Part shown: positions 6,803 through 13,891 of the stretch, one piece after another | Layout: each line of letters begins with the position of its first letter | Position numbering within the stretch: position 1 is the stretch's first letter | From: JBGSON01 sp041739085 | Lineage (GTDB): Bacteria > Patescibacteriota > Gracilibacteria > CAIRYL01 | Assembly (NCBI GenBank): GCA_041739085.1 | Contig: JBGSON010000017.1 | Location: 1-17,152, forward strand | Length of the DNA: 17,152 nucleotides | Direction: 5' to 3' | Notes under the pieces: generated by a model | The model's database searches: none | What the model was told of the DNA's origin: nothing | The model's input: only the letters and a program-made list of their open reading frames with translations | Made by a program: the position numbers and the translations under genes

Positions 6803-8980
6803 TCACCCGATATCGATCCTTCCGATGCTGAGATTATCGCACTTCGAGGGCTCATCCCATTTTCCGATCGTTCCGTCTTCATACGCTTCTTCATATGATC
6901 CTTTCAAAAGCCTTCCCCTGTTCATATTCCCATGGAGTTCGAGATAACTCCCTCCGGAAGTCTCGAGTATCTGAGCAACGAATCTCATTCTTTTTTCGCT
7001 CCATCTCAGCATTCTTCTGAGCGTCGATGAACCGAAACTCTGCCCTTCCTCATCTTTCTCCGAGAGAGACTGATAATAGCTTTCCATGGAGGTCTGGAGT
7101 ATCATCTCGCGAAAAAGAGATCTGAAGTATTGAAGAAGCGAATTGCTGTGAAATGCATCGAGGAACTTCTTCGGACCATAGAGATCGTCCACGCCGTCCG
7201 AATACGCATAGACGACATATCCTCTCTTTACCTCAAGACGTTCTCCTTCTCGCCCGTTCGCGAGCGAAAACCTCCTGCCGATTTTGATTTTTCTTCCGCC
7301 AGTCTGAAGACTGTTCCCGACGACATTCCGGTTCAGGCTATACGTACTGAGGCTATCGAGGGTCAGTCCGGGATCCTCGAGATCTGGTTTATCGAGATGC
7401 GATTCTGTGGAAGAACACGCAATGAGTTTGCCGTGACCGTCCGCGACCATCATACGGCAGTCTCCCATCTGTTCCATTTCCAGATATTCCTGCCCTTCCT
7501 TCGTGGTGGTGATCCTCACATGCATGAAACACACATCTGGTGCGATCGACATCATCGCTAGATCGTTCCTCCGGTATCTTTCTTCGGCGATCCTCATTCG
7601 GGTCGCGACCACAGCGAGCTCCATGATCGTCGGGAACTCAATATGGAGGAGCTCGACCGTGCTTGCAGAAAGTCTGCCCAGCATTCCCGTGGTAAAGAGA
7701 GTCCTGTGTTTCTCGGATTTATGGACGTCTCCTTCGGAGAACATTTTCGACAGGACATCCTCGGGTATTTTCCCGAGCTCGATCAATATCGTATTCGTGA
7801 AGAGTGATGACCATCGGGGGGGTATTCCCATATTATTCTTTCCCACATCCTCGTTCTGTATCATTTCAATCGAATCCACAAGCCGGAAAAATGCCTCTCC
7901 CTGAAAATCATCGCATGTCAGTTTTGAGAGAAGATCGTGAACGGCCCGGGCGACAGGGGAATGATCATTCACGATAGAGGGGAGTGTTCTCAGCCGGGGA
8001 AGAAGTTTATTCAGGTTCTCCGCATTGAGGACTCCTCCTTCCCGGAAGATCCTGAGAAGATAGAAAGGAAATACATGAGACTTCAAAAACTGCGGATGGT
8101 GCTGGATCAGCCGGAGGATGTCATTCTTTGCCGACTGAAAAAGCGCAGCGTCAAGCGGCCCTTGTATCCCGATAAGACGCTCGTGAAATAGCTTTTCAAC
8201 GGGATCAGCCATGGAATCGGGAAGTAATTCGAGGGCGGACCTGATGTGTTCAAAAAGATATCTGAGATAGTCATTCTGGAGAGCATCATCTGATTCATCC
8301 ATTCGGGAAAGTCTTTGGAATTCATCACAGAGGATGAACGACGCGACATCTCCGCCTGCGTATCCACCGAGTCCATCGGCAACGAGAAGGGAGAGTGTCT
8401 TTGCGCCGTCTGGCAATCTTCTCTCCAGAACGAGGATCCTGTCTTCATCTCTCTTGTCGACTCCCGTTCTTGAGCGGTATCCGAATCCTGCATGGCTCAT
8501 GCAGGTAATGGTTTTTCTCCCGTCCTTTGTCTTGAATGTTTCAATCGGCGCTTCAGAGAGAGGAAATCGTTGCGATGGGTCTTCAAATATTCTGACACCA
8601 TTCGTCAGATCCGGGTCGGAAAATATCCGCAAATAGTCATCATCGAGCGCCTCATGACCAGATAATTCAGCCTCCATACGCTCATGGTAGCGCGGCATGA
8701 CGATTCCCTCTTCGGGAAGTACGGGAAAACTCCCCTTCATTTTTTCTGCTGAGAGGATGGTTTTCTTCAAAATAATCCGGAGGGAACGAACAAAAAACCG
8801 AATCTTGTCCATGAGCCGCTCTTCATTTCTCACTATGGATGCAATCGGAAGTTCTTCGAATTCGGGAGAATGTTCTGAGGGTTGAGCATGAAGAATCTCG
8901 ATGACCTCATCATCCGGAAGTGCCGTAAAGTCTGCCTCTAACTCTTCACACCCATCCGGTGGTTTCTCCCCATCTGCCAT
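6803..8980 (-). CDS. Large PP2C-like phosphatase with ~200-residue internal insert
   Basis: The 725-residue protein shows the PP2C motifs, but widely spaced: KRDEDR (176-181), LVADGLGGYAGG (199-210), MGDCRMMVADG (505-515), AYSDGVDD (592-599) and CDNLSIG (714-720). All metal-binding Asp residues are present. In ordinary PP2C domains DGxGG and GDxR are roughly 70-100 residues apart; here they are about 300 apart. The extra block, roughly residues 225-440, is predicted helical (ELLPDSMADPVEKLFHERL, LRTLPSIVNDHSPVARAVHD) and matches no family I know. A second helical insert lies at 610-700 before the final DN motif. Residues 1-150 are an acidic N-terminal region of unknown function. No signal peptide or membrane span is seen. 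It heads a two-gene unit with the smaller PP2C. ATG at 8978-8980 lacks a well-spaced Shine-Dalgarno; a promoter lies at 9002-9030. Confidence 0.8.
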   Translation of the reverse strand: MADGEKPPDGCEELEADFTALPDDEVIEILHAQPSEHSPEFEELPIASIVRNEERLMDKIRFFVRSLRIILKKTILSAEKMKGSFPVLPEEGIVMPRYHERMEAELSGHEALDDDYLRIFSDPDLTNGVRIFEDPSQRFPLSEAPIETFKTKDGRKTITCMSHAGFGYRSRTGVDKRDEDRILVLERRLPDGAKTLSLLVADGLGGYAGGDVASFILCDEFQRLSRMDESDDALQNDYLRYLFEHIRSALELLPDSMADPVEKLFHERLIGIQGPLDAALFQSAKNDILRLIQHHPQFLKSHVFPFYLLRIFREGGVLNAENLNKLLPRLRTLPSIVNDHSPVARAVHDLLSKLTCDDFQGEAFFRLVDSIEMIQNEDVGKNNMGIPPRWSSLFTNTILIELGKIPEDVLSKMFSEGDVHKSEKHRTLFTTGMLGRLSASTVELLHIEFPTIMELAVVATRMRIAEERYRRNDLAMMSIAPDVCFMHVRITTTKEGQEYLEMEQMGDCRMMVADGHGKLIACSSTESHLDKPDLEDPGLTLDSLSTYSLNRNVVGNSLQTGGRKIKIGRRFSLANGREGERLEVKRGYVVYAYSDGVDDLYGPKKFLDAFHSNSLLQYFRSLFREMILQTSMESYYQSLSEKDEEGQSFGSSTLRRMLRWSEKRMRFVAQILETSGGSYLELHGNMNRGRLLKGSYEEAYEDGTIGKWDEPSKCDNLSIGRIDIG

Positions 8981-9001
8981 AATATTAATTTTTAAGACCT
9001 C

Positions 9002-9030
9002 TTTTTATCATTTTTCAGACATCCATTCAA
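9002..9030 (-). promoter_or_regulatory. Promoter of the PP2C operon
   Basis: On the minus strand TTGAAT (9025-9030) and TAAAAA (9002-9007) are separated by 17 bases, and TG precedes the -10 by one base. Predicted start is near 8995, about 15 nt before the ATG, so the message would have almost no leader. This agrees with the absence of a usable Shine-Dalgarno. Confidence 0.45.
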
Positions 9031-9134
9031 TCTCATTCCTCTCTTCCATTTTCTGAAGAGATCTGAAGAGGGGAGAGGATTGCTTTCGAAATTTTCAAAT
9101 CATCACACATGGTGACACAAACTATTTTTTCAAT

Positions 9135-9146
9135 TGTGAATTCACA
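9135..9146. promoter_or_regulatory. Perfect palindrome TGTGAATTCACA, possible operator
   Basis: The 12-base sequence equals its own reverse complement. It lies about 105 bases upstream of the PP2C promoter. Dimeric regulators bind such sites, and TGTGA...TCACA half-sites resemble CRP/FNR-type targets, but the arms here touch with no spacer as CRP would need. It may be chance in AT-rich DNA. Confidence 0.25.
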
Positions 9147-9219
9147 GTGGCGATTCAATGGGCTGAATACGTAAAAATTGCATAATGAGATTATTTTTGA
9201 ACAACGCGGGAAGTATATA

Positions 9220-9239
9220 TGCACAAGATACATTGTGCA
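9220..9239. repeat. Small perfect hairpin in the AT-rich spacer
   Basis: TGCACAA (9220-9226) and TTGTGCA (9233-9239) form a 7-bp stem around the 6-base loop GATACA. No T-run follows on either strand, so it is not a typical terminator. Role unknown. Confidence 0.4.
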
Positions 9240-9691
9240 CTGTTATAAAACTCTTTGTCCTCTTCTCTCCATGTAATCACTCATACTCAAATATAAAAGT
9301 TCTCATAATGCGTGCCTGCATTCATTTTTCATTGCATCGAAAAAACCAATTCTTCATATCAACACAAATCACCATGAATTATTAAAAATTATCGATGTGG
9401 TGTACCTAAATACTCTCTATGAGAAAAAAACGCTTAAAACGAAAAATTGCGAGCCGGATTTTTGACCGAACACATTGTTGACTCATTATGTTCAAAATCC
9501 ATTAAATTTCAGCACAATCTAGAAAATAGGAAAAACCAGAAAGAATTTCTTTTCATTCGTGTGTTTTGATTCCCAAATATATTTATCATTCCGGATTTCA
9601 TCACAAATTCCAAAAAATATCTCACGTGTTGTTTTCAGCCGATGCGGAATATCCGACGGCGATTCTTTTGCCACGGAATAATACCTCCGGA

Positions 9692-9720
9692 GAGAGGCGC
9701 CTCTCAGGAATAAATTTTTT
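9692..9720 (+). terminator. Terminator-like GC palindrome and T-run on the plus strand
   Basis: GAGAGGCGCCTCTC (9692-9705) is a perfect palindrome that can fold into a 5-bp stem with a GCGC loop, and T6 follows at 9715-9720. The 9-base gap between stem and T-run is longer than normal. The T-run is on the plus strand, so it does not serve uvrD; it would end a plus-strand transcript from inside the spacer. Confidence 0.3.
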
Positions 9721-9770
9721 CCCTACTTGAAAACTAGCCCACTTGCCAACTTATAAACTTATCTACCGCT

Positions 9771-11936
9771 CTAGCTTTGAATTTTTCTGAGCGGCGCAAT
9801 GCTCAGCGCGAAGCGCTTCGCCTTGCCAATTCCAAATTCGATGGTGATAATATCCCCCTCAATTTCCACGACACTCCCCTCTCCGAATTTCGGATGCTCA
9901 ACTCTATCCCCGGGAGAAAATTCCTGCGGAGTCCATTCTTCCTCATACGGAGTATAGATGAGCTCGCCTGCTTCCTCTTTCCCCTCCTGTCCGCGGAGAA
10001 ACCGGGGAAGTAAATCCTTGTTCAGTGCTTCGGACGGGATCTCGCGGAGAAATCTTGAAGGGAGATTATCCGAAAAGCTTCCATAGATAAGACGCTGGGT
10101 GGTGAAGATGAGGAACAGGAGTTCCTTTGCCCTGGTCATTCCGACATACATGAGCCGCCGTTCTTCTTCCAGATCATCCGGACTAAAGAGGGAGCGGGAG
10201 TGCGGAAATAGGTTTTCCTCCAGCCCCGCGATGAAGACGACGGGAAATTCCAGTCCTTTCGCGGAATGGAGCGTCATGAGGGTGACGGTGTCTCTCTCTT
10301 CCTCGAGGGAATCGACATCGGAAACGAGCGCGACTTCTTCGAGAAAGAGCGGGATGGAATCTTCCGGAGGGACATGATCATATTTTCTTGCCACGGAAAT
10401 GAGCTCAAGAACGTTTTCCCACCGGTTCTCCCCTTCGCTCGTACCGTCCCGGAGATATGCTTCGAATCCGCTCTCCTGAAGCACTTTTTCAATAAAATCC
10501 CCCGCGCTCGCTGATTCGCGGAGTAGGCGGAGTTTCCGGATTATGGACTGAAAAGAGGTGAGTGCTCTTTTTGCCGCATCCGCAAGTCCTTCCGACATCT
10601 CCACGTGATCGAGGAGGACTCCAACGGGAAGATTTCGCTCTCTCGAGGAATTGAGGACTTTGACGATGGTCGCATCTCCGATCCTCCGGGAAGGTTTGTT
10701 CACGATCCTTTCGAATGAAACGGTGTCGGCGGGATTCACGACAAACCGGAGATAGGCGATGACGTCTTTGATCTCCGCGCGGGAATAGAACTTCACCCCT
10801 CCGATGATCTGGTACGGGATCGCGTGCCTGAGCGCCGCTTCTTCGAGCACTCTCGACTGGGCGTTCGTCCGGTAGAGGACGACAAAATCATTCCGTTTGT
10901 AGCTTTTCTCCCGCATCAGCTTTTCGATGGAACGGAAGATGATCTCCCCTTCCTCCCTCTCATCATACGTTTCATGGATCTCGATGAGTTCCCCGCTCCC
11001 CCGCTCCGTGAACATCTTTTTCTTCACGCGGGAAATATTGTGATCGATGACCCCGTCCGCTCCGTCGAGGATGTTTTGGGTAGAACGGTAGTTCTGTTCC
11101 AGTTTGATGATCTTCGCATCGGGATAGGATTTCTCGAAGTCGAGGATATTCTGGATATTCGCTCCCCGGAAAGAATAGATCGCCTGATCGGAGTCCCCGA
11201 TGGCGCAGATGTTCCGGTATTTTTCAGACAAGAGAGTAGCGAGAAGATACTGCGCATGGTTCGTGTCCTGATATTCGTCGATCGAGATGAACTGGAAGCG
11301 TTCCTGGTATTTTTCGAGGATCCCGCTATTTTCTTGCATCATCCGAACGGGAAGAGCGAGGAGGTCGTCGAAATCAACCCCGTTCGAACTCCGGAGCCGG
11401 GATTGGTATTCATGGTACATGCGGGCTGAGACCTCTTCATAGGTATTCGTTGCCGTCGAGGCGTATTCATCCGGTGTGAGGAAAGCGTTCTTTGCGGATG
11501 ATATATGCGCGAGAATGCCTTTGGGAGTAAATTTTTTCGTGTCTATATTCTTATCCTTCAGGATCTGGCGCATGAGGCTTTCCGTGTCCGAAGAGTCGAA
11601 AATAACGAAATTCTTATCATATCCGGCAGATTCGCCATCTTCCCGGAGGATCCGTACCCCGAAAGCATGAAAAGTCCCGATAAACGGAATCCCCTGTTTC
11701 TTTCCGAGAAGATTCTCCACTCTCGATTTCATCTCTCCCGTGGCTTTGTTTGTAAAAGTCACGGCAAGGATGTTCCGTGGTTGAATCCCCCGCTCCATGA
11801 GATAGGCGACACGGTGGGTGAGGACTTTCGTCTTCCCCGACCCCGCGCCGGCAACGACGAGGAGCGGCCCTTTTACATGACGGACCGCCTCCGCTTGCCT
11901 CTCGTTAAGCCCGTGGAATATATGATCGTCGGTCAA
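9771..11936 (-). CDS. pcrA: ATP-dependent DNA helicase PcrA/UvrD (superfamily 1A)
   Basis: The 721-residue protein is a 3'-5' DNA helicase acting in nucleotide-excision and mismatch repair and in clearing replication or transcription blocks. All SF1A motifs are present: Q motif LNERQAEAV (10-18), Walker A GAGSGKT (30-36), Ia AVTFTNKAT (58-66), DEYQDT (220-225), GDSDQAIYSFRGA (247-259), NYRST (282-286), TLHSAKG (555-561) and EERRLMYVGMTRAK (591-604). The C-terminus (672-718, FSPGDRVEHPKFGEG... to KRFALSIAPLRKI) is the Tudor-like domain that in PcrA/UvrD contacts RNA polymerase. Length is typical. The start is TTG at 11934-11936: no ATG, GTG or other TTG lies upstream in frame nearby, and the protein start fits the family. 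TATAAT sits 27 bases upstream and no Shine-Dalgarno is present. It ends in TAG. uvrD and pcrA names cannot be separated by sequence alone. Confidence 0.96.
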   Translation of the reverse strand: MTDDHIFHGLNERQAEAVRHVKGPLLVVAGAGSGKTKVLTHRVAYLMERGIQPRNILAVTFTNKATGEMKSRVENLLGKKQGIPFIGTFHAFGVRILREDGESAGYDKNFVIFDSSDTESLMRQILKDKNIDTKKFTPKGILAHISSAKNAFLTPDEYASTATNTYEEVSARMYHEYQSRLRSSNGVDFDDLLALPVRMMQENSGILEKYQERFQFISIDEYQDTNHAQYLLATLLSEKYRNICAIGDSDQAIYSFRGANIQNILDFEKSYPDAKIIKLEQNYRSTQNILDGADGVIDHNISRVKKKMFTERGSGELIEIHETYDEREEGEIIFRSIEKLMREKSYKRNDFVVLYRTNAQSRVLEEAALRHAIPYQIIGGVKFYSRAEIKDVIAYLRFVVNPADTVSFERIVNKPSRRIGDATIVKVLNSSRERNLPVGVLLDHVEMSEGLADAAKRALTSFQSIIRKLRLLRESASAGDFIEKVLQESGFEAYLRDGTSEGENRWENVLELISVARKYDHVPPEDSIPLFLEEVALVSDVDSLEEERDTVTLMTLHSAKGLEFPVVFIAGLEENLFPHSRSLFSPDDLEEERRLMYVGMTRAKELLFLIFTTQRLIYGSFSDNLPSRFLREIPSEALNKDLLPRFLRGQEGKEEAGELIYTPYEEEWTPQEFSPGDRVEHPKFGEGSVVEIEGDIITIEFGIGKAKRFALSIAPLRKIQS

Positions 11937-11963
11937 GAATGGGATGAAGAGATGCGCCGGAAG

Positions 11964-11969
11964 ATTATA
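11964..11969 (-). promoter_or_regulatory. Consensus -10 box upstream of the helicase gene
   Basis: TATAAT on the minus strand is a perfect -10. The expected -35 position (11987-11992) reads TTTCAA, a poor match. The predicted start, near 11957, leaves about 20 nt before the TTG start codon. Confidence 0.4.
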
Positions 11970-12084
11970 TGGGGAAAGCGGGAAAGTTGAAAGCGGGAAG
12001 GTTTGTAAAGTTCATAAGGTTCATAAAGTTTGTAAAAGTTCTCGTTTGAATGGGAGGCACCTCTCCTGATGTGCCCCGCGGGAA

Positions 12085-12116
12085 GGGTCACCCGAGGATG
12101 GGTCTCCTAAAAAAAG
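12085..12116 (+). repeat. Decayed copy of the GGGTCACCCG hairpin element
   Basis: GGGTCACCCGAGGATGGGTC followed by TCCTAAAAAA closely matches 13698-13727, where the stem is perfect. Here the right arm has changed (GGGTCTC instead of GGGTGAC), so the hairpin is weakened. Both copies keep the A-run after the right arm. Confidence 0.6.
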
Positions 12117-12121
12117 TGAAG

Positions 12122-12200
12122 AAAAGCAAGCAAGCGCTCAAGCAAACAAGCAAGTATATGGGCTTGTTCGCTTGTCTGCTTACCGGCTTGAACACTCTTT
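12122..12200. repeat. AAGCAAGC / CTTGTTCGC word array, partly self-complementary
   Basis: Imperfect repeats of AAGCAAGC and CAAGCAAACAAG are followed by the complementary words CTTGTTCGCTTG and TCTGCTTACCGGCTTG. AAGCAAACAAG pairs with CTTGTTCGCTT at 10 of 11 positions around a short TATATGGG-containing loop. The same vocabulary recurs at 15931-15988. Confidence 0.6.
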
Positions 12201-12269
12201 TGTGCTTTTTCTTTTCTGTTTTGTGCTTTGTCTTTTGTATTTTCCTGTCATCTTTACTTGACTTTAAAC

Positions 12270-12297
12270 TTGATATATTGAATGAAATATGCATAAT
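12270..12297 (+). promoter_or_regulatory. Candidate promoter for the cadherin-like gene
   Basis: TTGATA (12270-12275) and CATAAT (12292-12297) are 16 bases apart. If used, the transcript would carry a leader of about 300 nt including the long palindrome. AT-rich DNA yields such matches by chance, so confidence is low. Confidence 0.25.
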
Positions 12298-12407
12298 GTT
12301 ATCTTTACATGAGATATACATGATTTATTTATTTGTCCATATATAAATACAAATAATATCTTTTCTGGCGCTTCTGCGCTTTTCTCCGGTCTTTGAAACC
12401 ATCGGTA

Positions 12408-12542
12408 CATAGTGCGGAAGCGACCTGATTTGAACTGTGAGCAGATTCCTTCGCGGGTTGAAGAGGATGAACTCCAAATCCTTTTCCATCCGCGAAGTGG
12501 ATTGCTTCAAAATTTTCAAATTAGGTGTTCTCTCGCACTATG
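12408..12542. repeat. 135-base near-palindrome; candidate structured RNA or miniature mobile element
   Basis: CATAGTGCG (12408-12416) and CGCACTATG (12534-12542) are perfect inverted arms. Inside, ACCTGATTTGAA (12423-12434) pairs over 12 positions with TTCAAATTAGGT (12515-12526, one G-T). Next, GCA.AT..C (12441-12448) pairs with G.AT.TGC (12500-12505). CTTCGCGG (12449-12456) pairs perfectly with CCGCGAAG (12490-12497). Finally GAAGAGGAT pairs with ATCCTTTTC (one G-T) around a 9-base loop. The whole can fold as one long interrupted rod. It ends about 63 bases before the next gene. No protein reading is convincing and no tRNA cloverleaf forms. Confidence 0.65.
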
Positions 12543-12605
12543 AATGATGAAGAGGGCATCTGAAAACAATCTTCTATCTGCCTACGGGCATAAGAGGGGT
12601 GCGTC

Positions 12606-13487
12606 ATGAAAAGGTATCTCTGTTTTCTGGTTCTCATCCTGATTCTCACTGCTGCTCCTAATTTTGCTTCAGGCGAGGAACGGATGATCGTCACCGTGAA
12701 GGTGGCCTTCCAAATGGAAGACACCTCGGATTTTTCCGGCGTTCTGGGGACCTTGTTTCACGGGATCCCCCAGGTCCCGGATGTTTCCTTCTTCGGGATC
12801 ATCATAAGCCTTGTCTCTACGGGCTTTGTGATCTGGTTTGCTCGTAAGAGCAAAATGGGAAAGATCCCACTAGTGCTTCTCACGCTGATTGTGTTCTCAG
12901 GCACTTCAATTGCCTGGGAGTACCTGGGGTGCGGAGTGTCAAATGCCAAGGGAGTCGCTCTAATCCCTGGAATGAACCTCGTTGATGGTGAGTATTACAC
13001 CGTCACGGGGCAAAAAAACGGGTGGCAGGACGCGTATCGATGCGTCCAGTTCCGGGAAAAGGATATTGTCGGTGGAATCTGGAACTTCGGCATCATTATC
13101 ATGAATGCCGTACCTCCGACGCCGACACCGACCCCGAGCAACCATCCCCCAACGGACATTCTCCTGTCGAATACTTCGATACAGGAGAATCCGGTGATGG
13201 GGGCACTCATCGGGACACTGTCCGCAGTGGACCCCGATCCTGGGGATACGTTCACGTATTCGTTCGTGGTCAATCCCTATGATGCTTTTATGATCACGGG
13301 GAATGAGCTCCGGGTTGCGAACCCGGCTGTGTTCGACCACGAGACGAATCCGAACTTGATCCCGAGAATCAGAGTGACTGACAGTGGGGGGCTCTCATTC
13401 GAGAAGGGGCGGACGCCAACGCCGGAAGTGACGCCAACACCGACTCCAACCGGAAAAAAGAAAGGAGTCCACAAGAAGAAAAAGTAA
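12606..13487 (+). CDS. Membrane protein with cadherin-like domain and Pro-Thr linkers
   Basis: The protein has 293 residues. Residues 1-22 are a signal peptide (CFLVLILILTAAPNFAS). Two hydrophobic segments follow at about 61-79 (SFFGIIISLVSTGFVIWFA) and 86-104 (IPLVLLTLIVFSGTSIAW), joined by a short basic loop. After a PTPTPTP linker (171-177), residues 180-267 match a cadherin-like beta-sandwich: NTSIQEN, LSAVDPDPGDTFTYSF, FDHETNP and RVTDSGGLSF, with Asp residues placed as in calcium-binding cadherin repeats. A second linker (PTPEVTPTPTPT) and a Lys-rich tail (KKKGVHKKKK) end it. The cadherin part may act in surface contact (inference). ATG follows GAGGGG at a good distance, one of the few clear Shine-Dalgarno sequences in the window. 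It ends in tandem TAA TAA and a strong terminator. It is a single-gene unit flanked by repeat-rich spacers, which suggests an acquired or fast-evolving gene. Confidence 0.8.
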   Translation: MKRYLCFLVLILILTAAPNFASGEERMIVTVKVAFQMEDTSDFSGVLGTLFHGIPQVPDVSFFGIIISLVSTGFVIWFARKSKMGKIPLVLLTLIVFSGTSIAWEYLGCGVSNAKGVALIPGMNLVDGEYYTVTGQKNGWQDAYRCVQFREKDIVGGIWNFGIIIMNAVPPTPTPTPSNHPPTDILLSNTSIQENPVMGALIGTLSAVDPDPGDTFTYSFVVNPYDAFMITGNELRVANPAVFDHETNPNLIPRIRVTDSGGLSFEKGRTPTPEVTPTPTPTGKKKGVHKKKK

Positions 13488-13500
13488 TAAGCGAGAGAAC

Positions 13501-13543
13501 AAAAAGGCATATCTGAATCTTCGGATTGAGATATGCCTTTTTT
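13501..13543 (+). terminator. Strong intrinsic terminator, probably bidirectional
   Basis: AGGCATATCT (13505-13514) pairs perfectly with AGATATGCCT (13529-13538), inside it AATC and GATT close a TTCG tetraloop after one G-G mismatch, and T6 follows at 13538-13543. An A-run at the left edge mirrors the T-run, so it can also stop minus-strand transcripts coming from tsf. Confidence 0.9.
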
Positions 13544-13566
13544 CTCTGCGCATTATTTTTGTCACA

Positions 13567-13595
13567 CCGATGGAACACTCTCCCTGAGTCGTTCC
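13567..13595. repeat. Direct repeat copy 1 (CCGATGGAA...GAGTCGTTCC)
   Basis: CCGATGGAACACTCTCCC followed by TGAGTCGTTCC recurs nearly identically at 13892-13921. It can fold: GGAAC with GTTCC and ACTC with GAGT around TCCCT, with one bulged C. Confidence 0.65.
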
Positions 13596-13630
13596 GCCCC
13601 GTTTGTGTTCCTTCCGTTCTTTGGGGATTG

Positions 13631-13649
13631 CGGCGATCTGCAATCGCCG
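13631..13649. repeat. 7-bp hairpin CGGCGAT/ATCGCCG
   Basis: CGGCGAT (13631-13637) pairs perfectly with ATCGCCG (13643-13649) around CTGCA. No T-run follows on either strand. Confidence 0.5.
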
Positions 13650-13698
13650 TTGAAATATTCTGGAAACGATTAAAAAATCTCCGATGGAGGTAAAAGGG

Positions 13699-13718
13699 GT
13701 CACCCGAGGACGGGTGAC
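13699..13718. repeat. Perfect 8-bp hairpin GTCACCCG/CGGGTGAC
   Basis: The arms flank an AGGA tetraloop, and an A-run follows nearby. This is the intact version of the element at 12085-12116. On the minus strand the A-run becomes a T-run before the stem rather than after it, so it is not a terminator for tsf. Confidence 0.7.
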
Positions 13719-13741
13719 TCCAAAAAACGCAGGTTTCTGTC

Positions 13742-13763
13742 ATTCCGGCCTCCGAGCCGGAAT
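13742..13763. repeat. 8-bp hairpin ATTCCGGC/GCCGGAAT
   Basis: The perfect arms flank the loop CTCCGA within GTCATTCCGG...CCGGAATCTCC. The surrounding wording resembles intergenic palindromic repeats of the GTCATTCC(C)G type seen in many bacterial genomes. Confidence 0.6.
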
Positions 13764-13839
13764 CTCCAGATGTTGGTGAAACATCGAAAAAATTCATTGG
13801 CACCGCCTTTTTTCTCCCTCGTCATTCATGAACAGGGAG

Positions 13840-13882
13840 ACCCCGGATCAAGGCCCAAAGGGCCCCCTTCGGGGTCCGGGGT
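13840..13882. repeat. Branched GC-rich hairpin ACCCCGGA...TCCGGGGT
   Basis: Outer arms ACCCCGGA (13840-13847) and TCCGGGGT (13875-13882) are perfectly complementary. Inside, GGCCC-AAA-GGGCC and CCCC-TTC-GGGG can form two smaller hairpins, giving a three-way shape. It resembles the common ACCCCGGATC...GGGGTGACA intergenic repeat type with an extra insert. Confidence 0.6.
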
Positions 13883-13891
13883 GACAGACCT

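Larger units (their letters stand above)
8981..9770. other. AT-rich 790-base spacer without a convincing gene
   Basis: This gap is clearly richer in A and T than its neighbours. It holds the PP2C promoter (9002-9030), a 24-base sequence shared with the palindrome near 12500 (9077-9100), a perfect 12-base palindrome (9135-9146), a 7-bp hairpin (9220-9239), promoter-like boxes on the plus strand (TTGACC 9462-9467, CATTAT 9484-9489) and a GC-rich palindrome plus T-run (9692-9720). Two short open frames (66 codons each) have no recognisable protein features. The last 45 bases (near 9725-9765) repeat ACTTG/AACTT words. Confidence 0.6.
11937..12605. other. Repeat-rich 669-base spacer without a convincing gene
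   Basis: Between the divergent helicase and cadherin-like genes lie, in order: an AAGTT/GTTTGTAAAG word array (11984-12042), a decayed GGGTCACCCG hairpin (12085-12116), an AAGCAAGC/CTTGTTCGC array (12122-12200), a TTTTGTGCTTTG array (about 12200-12240), an AT-rich segment with a candidate plus-strand promoter (12270-12297), and a 135-base near-palindrome (12408-12542). Short open frames here are low complexity or lie within the palindrome and are not believable proteins. Confidence 0.6.

Noticed and set aside
2150..8980. UGA recoded as glycine (code 25)
   Set aside because: UGA stops in the YtxH-like gene and both PP2C genes fall at natural protein ends, so it is a stop here.
9033..9385. Two 66-codon open frames (9033-9233 minus, 9185-9385 plus)
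   Set aside because: They overlap each other or known promoter signals, lie in AT-rich DNA and show no start signals or protein features.
12408..12497. tRNA-like wording (GATTTGAAC on plus, resembling an antisense T-arm)
   Set aside because: The five bases either side of the presumed T-loop do not pair (CACAG against CAGGT) and no acceptor or anticodon arm closes. The long palindrome explains the sequence better.
12050..12519. Short open frames of 98 (plus), 77 (minus) and 64 codons (minus)
   Set aside because: The first two are translations of word arrays and the third of the palindrome; none has a ribosome-binding site or recognisable domain.
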